Below, piece after piece: positions 36,011-41,264 of a DNA stretch of 41,264 nucleotides (the stretch's first letter is position 1; each line of letters opens with the position of its first letter). Source of the stretch: Billgrantia bachuensis (GTDB lineage Bacteria > Pseudomonadota > Gammaproteobacteria > Pseudomonadales > Halomonadaceae); NCBI RefSeq assembly GCF_011742165.1, contig NZ_JAAQTO010000015.1, forward strand, positions 1 to 41,264, given 5' to 3'. The notes under the pieces are model-generated. The model did no database searches. It was not told the origin of the DNA and saw nothing but the letters and a program-made list of their open reading frames with translations. The translations under genes were made by a program, and so were the position numbers.

Positions 36011-38599
36011 ATGAACGACGCGGTCAAGACGGATGTGCCGAGCCATACGCCGATGATGGCCCAGTACCTCAGGATCAAGCGCGAGCACCCCGATGTGCTG
36101 CTGTTTTATCGAATGGGCGATTTCTATGAGCTGTTCTTCGACGACGCCAGGCGCGCCGCGGCCCTGCTCGACATCACCCTGACCCAGCGCGGGCAGTCCG
36201 CCGGCAAGCCGATCCCCATGGCCGGCGTGCCCTACCACAGCGCCGAAGGCTACCTGGCGCGCCTGGTGAAGGCCGGCGAGTCGGTGGCGATCTGCGAGCA
36301 GTTCGGTGACCCTGCGACAAGCAAAGGCCCCGTGGAGCGCAAGGTGGTGCGCATCGTCACGCCCGGCACGCTCTACGACGAGGCACTGCTAGACGCCCGC
36401 CGCGACAACCTGCTGGTAGCCGTGCACCCGGCCGGCAACTGCTGGGGCATCGCCTGGCTGGAACTCTCCAGCGGCCGCTTCAGCGTGCTCGAGGTGGAGG
36501 GCGAAGGCGACATGCTCGCCGAGCTGCAACGCCTCGACCCCGCCGAGTTGCTCATCCCCGAGAGCCTGTCGCTGCCACCCGCCCTGGAAGGCCGTCAGGG
36601 CCTGCGCCGCCAGAGCGACTGGCTGTTCGATCTCGAATCCTCCACTCGTCTGCTATGCGACCAGTTCGAGGTGCAGGACCTGCGCGGCTTCGGCTGCGCC
36701 CATCTCGAGGCCGCCCTCACCGCTGCCGGGGTGCTGGTGGAATATGCGCGTGATACCCAGCGCTCGCGTCTGCCTCACGTCACCGCGCTGGGCGTGGAGA
36801 ATCGCGACGACGCCGTGGTCATCGATGCCGCCAGCCGTCGCAACCTGGAAATCGACATCAACCTCGGCGGCGGCGGCGACAATACGCTGGCAAGCGTACT
36901 CGACACCACCGCCACCGCCATGGGCTCAAGGCTGCTCAAGCGTTGGCTCAACCGCCCGCTGCGCGACCGTACCCAGGTGCAGGGCCGCCAGGCGGCGGTC
37001 GCCCTGCTACTCGAACAGGAGGGCTTCGTGGCCCTGCGCGAGCTGCTCAAGGCGATCGGCGACGTCGAGCGCATTCTCGCCAGGGTGGCGCTCTACAGTG
37101 CCCGACCGCGCGATCTCGCCCGCCTGCGTGACGCCCTGCTGGCGCTACCGGAACTGCAGCGCGAATTGCAGGGCTACAGCGAAGGAACCGCACTGGACGA
37201 GTTGGCCCACCAAATCCGGCCCTATCCGGAGCTTACCGACATGCTCGCCCGTGGGCTGGTCGACAACCCGCCGGTGGTGATCCGCGACGGCGGCGTCATT
37301 CGCGAGGGCTTCGACGCCGAACTCGACGACTATCGAGGACTGGCCGAGCATGCCGGCGACTATCTGGTGCAGCTCGAGGTTCGCGAGCGTGAGCGCACGG
37401 GCCTGGCCGGCCTCAAGGTGGGCTATAACCGGGTGCATGGCTATTACATCGAAATTCCCCGCGCCCAGGCCCGCGAAGCGCCGGTCGACTATGTGCGCCG
37501 CCAGACCCTGAAGAATGCCGAGCGCTTCATCATTCCCGAGCTCAAGGAGTTCGAGGACAAGGCACTATCGGCCAAGTCTCGCGCCCTGGCTCGCGAGAAG
37601 CTGCTCTACGACGGCCTGCTCGATTCACTCAACGCCGAACTCAATGCGCTCCAGGGCACCGGCCGCGCGCTGGCCGCCCTGGATGTGTTGGCGGCCTTCG
37701 CCGAGCGCGCCCAGGCGCTGGGCTTCTCGCGGCCCCGTCTCGCCGAAGCGCCGGGCATCGAGATTCGCGGCGGACGCCACCCGGTGGTGGAGCACGTCAG
37801 CGACGCCCCCTTCGTGCCCAACGACCTGGTGCTCGACGACCGCCGCCGCATGCTGGTGATCACCGGCCCCAACATGGGCGGCAAGTCGACCTACATGCGC
37901 CAGGCGGCGCTGATCGTCCTGCTCGCCCATACCGGCAGCTTCGTGCCGGCGGACGAGGCGTGCATCGGCCCGGTGGACCGTATCTTCACCCGCATCGGCT
38001 CGTCGGACGACCTGGCGGGCGGCCGTTCCACCTTCATGGTGGAAATGACCGAAACCGCCAGTATCCTGCACAACGCCACCGACCATAGCCTGGTGCTGAT
38101 GGACGAGATCGGGCGTGGCACCAGCACCTTCGATGGTCTGTCACTGGCCTGGGCCAGCGCCGAGCACCTGACCCGCACGCGAGCGTTCACGCTGTTTGCG
38201 ACGCATTACTTCGAGATGACGGCGCTGTCCGACCAGGCCGAAGGGGTGGCCAACGTGCACCTCACCGCCGCGGAGCACCGCGATGGCATCGTCTTCATGC
38301 ATCGTGTGGAGGAGGGTCCCGCCAGCCAGAGCTATGGCCTGCAAGTGGCACAGCTGGCCGGCGTGCCGCAGTCGGTCATCGCCCGGGCACGCGACAAGTT
38401 GTCTCAGCTCGAGCAGCAGGAGGTCGACCAGAGCAGCCGCGGCAGCATGCATCCGGCGGCCGATGCCAAGCCGCTGCAGAGCGACCTTTTCGCCAGCGCA
38501 CCGCATCCGCTGCTCGACGCCCTGGCCGATCTGGATCCGGATGGATTGACGCCGCGTCAGGCCCTTGAGCTGATCTATGCCTGGCGTGAGCGACTCTAG
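36011..38599 (+). CDS. mutS: DNA mismatch repair protein MutS
   Basis: An 862-residue protein. The mismatch-reading Phe38-x-Glu40 lies in [10 protein letters not shown], followed by connector, lever and clamp domains, then the ATPase with Walker [10 protein letters not shown] (Lys625), ...[12 protein letters not shown] and a C-terminal dimerisation tail. The start at 36011 ([16 protein letters not shown]) is followed by the conserved [12 protein letters not shown]. It recognises mismatches and recruits MutL. The mutS-fdxA order matches Pseudomonas. Confidence 0.97.
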   Translation: MNDAVKTDVPSHTPMMAQYLRIKREHPDVLLFYRMGDFYELFFDDARRAAALLDITLTQRGQSAGKPIPMAGVPYHSAEGYLARLVKAGESVAICEQFGDPATSKGPVERKVVRIVTPGTLYDEALLDARRDNLLVAVHPAGNCWGIAWLELSSGRFSVLEVEGEGDMLAELQRLDPAELLIPESLSLPPALEGRQGLRRQSDWLFDLESSTRLLCDQFEVQDLRGFGCAHLEAALTAAGVLVEYARDTQRSRLPHVTALGVENRDDAVVIDAASRRNLEIDINLGGGGDNTLASVLDTTATAMGSRLLKRWLNRPLRDRTQVQGRQAAVALLLEQEGFVALRELLKAIGDVERILARVALYSARPRDLARLRDALLALPELQRELQGYSEGTALDELAHQIRPYPELTDMLARGLVDNPPVVIRDGGVIREGFDAELDDYRGLAEHAGDYLVQLEVRERERTGLAGLKVGYNRVHGYYIEIPRAQAREAPVDYVRRQTLKNAERFIIPELKEFEDKALSAKSRALAREKLLYDGLLDSLNAELNALQGTGRALAALDVLAAFAERAQALGFSRPRLAEAPGIEIRGGRHPVVEHVSDAPFVPNDLVLDDRRRMLVITGPNMGGKSTYMRQAALIVLLAHTGSFVPADEACIGPVDRIFTRIGSSDDLAGGRSTFMVEMTETASILHNATDHSLVLMDEIGRGTSTFDGLSLAWASAEHLTRTRAFTLFATHYFEMTALSDQAEGVANVHLTAAEHRDGIVFMHRVEEGPASQSYGLQVAQLAGVPQSVIARARDKLSQLEQQEVDQSSRGSMHPAADAKPLQSDLFASAPHPLLDALADLDPDGLTPRQALELIYAWRERL

Positions 38600-38662
38600 G
38601 CCTCGTGCGGCTTGCTCAGGCCTTTAGGCATGACTAGAATGAAGCGTCCAATGAATCCATAC

Positions 38663-38686
38663 TTATAAAAAGTTTATTTTTTATAA
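38663..38686. terminator. AT-rich palindrome after mutS
   Basis: TTATAAAAA (38663-38671) and TTTTTATAA (38678-38686) form a 9-bp A/T stem 64 bp beyond mutS. It may be a weak terminator or a remnant of the insertion site of the element that follows. The 373-bp gap 38600-38972 contains this, the repeat element at 38696-38911 and the fdxA leader. Confidence 0.4.
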
Positions 38687-38695
38687 CCCGCAGGC

Positions 38696-38911
38696 CTAAG
38701 GAAACGCTGAACAAATCATCGAGCGAGATGAAGCGCACGGAATACAGAACCGAGCATAGCGACAAACATCCGCAGGATGACCCCCGAAGGGGCGAGAAGT
38801 CGAAGGCTTCGAGTCAACCGGAGCATATGGGTCTATATGAGGATCCGACGCCTCGGCACCGCGCAACGCCGCGATTCGCTCGCGCAGGCATTTGTTCAGT
38901 GCTTCTCTAAG
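38696..38911. repeat. Small transposase-free inverted-repeat element (MITE-like or IS remnant)
   Basis: A 216-bp segment with related ends: CTAAGGAAACGCTGAACAAAT on the left and, read on the minus strand, CTTAGAGAAGCACTGAACAAAT on the right. The shared CTGAACAAAT core is typical of IS-type ends. The interior has no transposase fragment that I recognise. It separates mutS from fdxA, 62 bp before the fdxA start. Confidence 0.55.
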
Positions 38912-38972
38912 ACTGATACCGAACATGACCAACCGGGAAGGGCACGACCCGGCTGCGAGGAGGGAGACAGGC

Positions 38973-39296
38973 ATGACCTTTGTCGTCACCGAAAACTGCA
39001 TCAAGTGCAAGTACACCGATTGCGTCGAGGTCTGCCCGGTGGACTGCTTCTACGAGGGGCCCAACTTCCTGGTGATCCACCCGGACGAGTGCATCGACTG
39101 CGCACTGTGCGAACCGGAGTGCCCTGCCGAGGCGATTTTCTCGGAGGACGAACTGCCGGAAGGTCAGGAAGAATTCATCGCCATCAATGCGGAGCTCTCC
39201 GAGGTATGGCCCAACATCGCGGAGAAGAAGGATCCCCCGGCCGACGCCGAGGATTGGGACGGCAAGCCCGACAAGCTGCAGTACCTCGAGCGCTGA
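38973..39296 (+). CDS. fdxA: Seven-iron ferredoxin FdxA
   Basis: A 107-residue ferredoxin with one 3Fe-4S and one 4Fe-4S cluster. Nine cysteines are visible: Cys9, Cys17 and Cys50 for the 3Fe cluster; Cys21, Cys40, Cys43 and Cys46 for the 4Fe cluster; plus Cys12 and Cys25. The spacing matches Azotobacter FdI. The start at 38973 has a GGAGGGAGA site; the longer frame runs into the repeat element. Electron carrier in the cytoplasm. Confidence 0.96.
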   Translation: MTFVVTENCIKCKYTDCVEVCPVDCFYEGPNFLVIHPDECIDCALCEPECPAEAIFSEDELPEGQEEFIAINAELSEVWPNIAEKKDPPADAEDWDGKPDKLQYLER

Positions 39297-39375
39297 GCCC
39301 GCGTAGACGCGACCTGTCTCATGCACCGAATGCCGGCCGGCATCCGGTGCATTGACTCACGCCTGGGCTCGAGCC

Positions 39376-39401
39376 AAAAAAAAGGCGACCCTAAGGTCGC
39401 C
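39376..39401 (-). terminator. Intrinsic terminator of the candidate sRNA
   Basis: On the minus strand GGCGACC/GGTCGCC with a 4-nt loop is followed by eight T's. It is too far (about 375 bp) and on the wrong side of another terminator to be needed by eno, which supports an independent transcript. Confidence 0.85.
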
Positions 39402-39605
39402 CGGCTCCCAGCATTTCCTTGGGCGGTTCCCTCCGCCCTCTCTCCTGCGGCAACGTCCGTGCCCGGAGGCGACTTCCTGTCACACCAGGCGTGCCACGTA
39501 AATAGCATCCCGTTGCATCCTGCCGGAGAGCCTCCCGCTCTGCCTTGTCCCATGTGCATTCTGGCATTTTCGCCATAGGACGCAAGCTCCCTCCAAGCAA
39601 CTTCG
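39376..39605 (-). ncRNA. Candidate CsrB/RsmZ-type CsrA-sequestering RNA
   Basis: No gene fits the 480-bp fdxA-eno gap. Read on the minus strand, 39376-39605 contains 13 GGA triplets against 3 on the plus strand. Several fall in predicted hairpin loops: GGGCGG-AGGGAA-CCGCCC (39421-39438), GAC-AGGAA-GTC (39471-39481) and GGCA-CGGACGT-TGCC (39449-39463). It ends in a 7-bp stem with eight T's (39376-39401). In Pseudomonas rsmZ lies beside fdxA, the same neighbourhood. The 5' end is uncertain; no clear promoter was found. A GacA-like repeat lies upstream at 39724-39743. Confidence 0.68.
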
Positions 39606-39662
39606 CCGCCTGGCCCAGGTTGACAGAAAGAAGTGCAAAAGTAGAAAAAACAATGGGATAGG

Positions 39663-39694
39663 AAAAAGGCCGACACCTCGGCATCGGCCTTCTT
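39663..39694 (-). terminator. Terminator of eno
   Basis: AGGCCGA/TCGGCCT (39667-39690) with a 10-nt loop, followed on the minus strand by TTTTTCC, 83 bp after the eno stop. On the plus strand it is followed by TCTT, so weak action in that direction is possible. Confidence 0.75.
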
Positions 39695-39723
39695 ACCCAA
39701 AACAGGCTTAGATCGTCGCCTTT

Positions 39724-39743
39724 TTGTAGTCAATGTCCTACAA
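39724..39743. promoter_or_regulatory. GacA/UvrY-like upstream activating sequence
   Basis: TTGTAGTCAATGTCCTACAA has perfect 6-bp arms. Its core TGTA-N10-TACA has the 18-bp layout of the GacA box (TGTAAG-N6-CTTACA) with changes at the inner arm positions. It lies about 120-140 bp upstream of the proposed sRNA start, comparable to such boxes in Pseudomonas. Confidence 0.45.
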
Positions 39744-39776
39744 GAAAGTCAGCGATGTCGTCGACCGAATGGCCAA

Positions 39777-41090
<1,314 letters not shown>

Positions 41091-41155
41091 TCAGCGTTGA
41101 TTGAGTCGATGGGACCGCTTTTCTCTCGGCCTCTCGCGTTGTCTGGACAGCGCTT

Positions 41156-41264
41156 TTATTCGATCTTCAGTGCAGGGAAGCCCTTGACCAGCTCGTCGAG
41201 GGCCTTAAGTTGGGTCAGGAAGGGCTCCAGTTGATCCAGCGGCAGCGCACAGGGGCCATCACAC
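41156..41264 (-). CDS. kdsA: 3-deoxy-8-phosphooctulonate synthase, C-terminal end (cut by window edge)
   Basis: The last 35 codons of a minus-strand gene. They read [19 protein letters not shown], a helix, then KGFPALKIE and a TAA stop. This matches the KdsA C-terminus, and the order kdsA-eno is standard. KdsA makes KDO-8-phosphate for lipopolysaccharide. Confidence 0.82.
   Translation of the reverse strand, partial: CDGPCALPLDQLEPFLTQLKALDELVKGFPALKIE

Overview
The window is a GC-rich gammaproteobacterial chromosome segment, most likely from a Halomonas-type bacterium (Halomonadaceae). That placement rests on codon style, on the order pncC-recA-recX-alaS-lysC-csrA-tRNA(Ser)-tRNA(Arg), which matches Pseudomonas and relatives, on mutS-fdxA next to a probable Rsm-type small RNA, and on a sodium-pump oxaloacetate decarboxylase. 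It is an inference, not a database result. No rRNA, CRISPR array or intact transposase was seen.

Layout. Positions 1-3970 hold the C-terminal part of a LexA-type repressor, a YigZ/IMPACT protein, a split chromate-transporter-family (CHR) pair and a cytoplasmic gamma-glutamyltransferase-like enzyme. Positions 3990-22260 are an accessory catabolic island: an MFS exporter; a six-gene operon (heme-oxygenase-fold diiron protein, aldehyde dehydrogenase, HbpS/GlcG-like protein, ferredoxin-NAD(P)H reductase, [2Fe-2S] ferredoxin, aspartate dehydrogenase); two GntR/FCD regulators; a 101-aa protein of unknown family; a creatininase-family amidohydrolase; a second split CHR pair; a large permease; a DcaP-like porin; a Gate-domain membrane protein; a NIF3-like metalloprotein; a DUF2294-like protein; and a second [2Fe-2S] ferredoxin. 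Positions 22350-25820 encode oxaloacetate decarboxylase (oadGAB). From 25940 to the end the genes are housekeeping: dusC, three tRNAs, csrA, lysC, alaS, recX, recA, pncC, an MscS channel, mutS, fdxA, eno and the tail of kdsA.

The main discovery candidate is the island at 3990-22260. Seven intergenic copies of the palindrome TGGTATACCA (five exact, two with one mismatch) lie in front of nearly every transcription unit, and one sits directly upstream of the second GntR gene. This ties scattered operons into one regulon. The contents read as outer-membrane uptake (porin), inner-membrane transport (CHR pair, permease, Gate-domain protein), a ferredoxin-fed diiron oxygenase or oxidase, aldehyde oxidation, amide hydrolysis, and removal of nitrogen through aspartate dehydrogenase. 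The oxaloacetate so formed could be decarboxylated by the neighbouring sodium pump. The substrate cannot be read from the sequence; a nitrogen-containing organic compound is the best guess.

A second candidate is an unannotated minus-strand RNA between fdxA and eno. It has 13 GGA motifs in about 225 nt, some in hairpin loops, a strong intrinsic terminator, and an upstream inverted repeat resembling a GacA box. It looks like a CsrB/RsmZ-type sponge for the CsrA protein encoded 12 kb away. Two small transposase-free elements with terminal inverted repeats (33923-34090 and 38696-38911) complete the noteworthy features.
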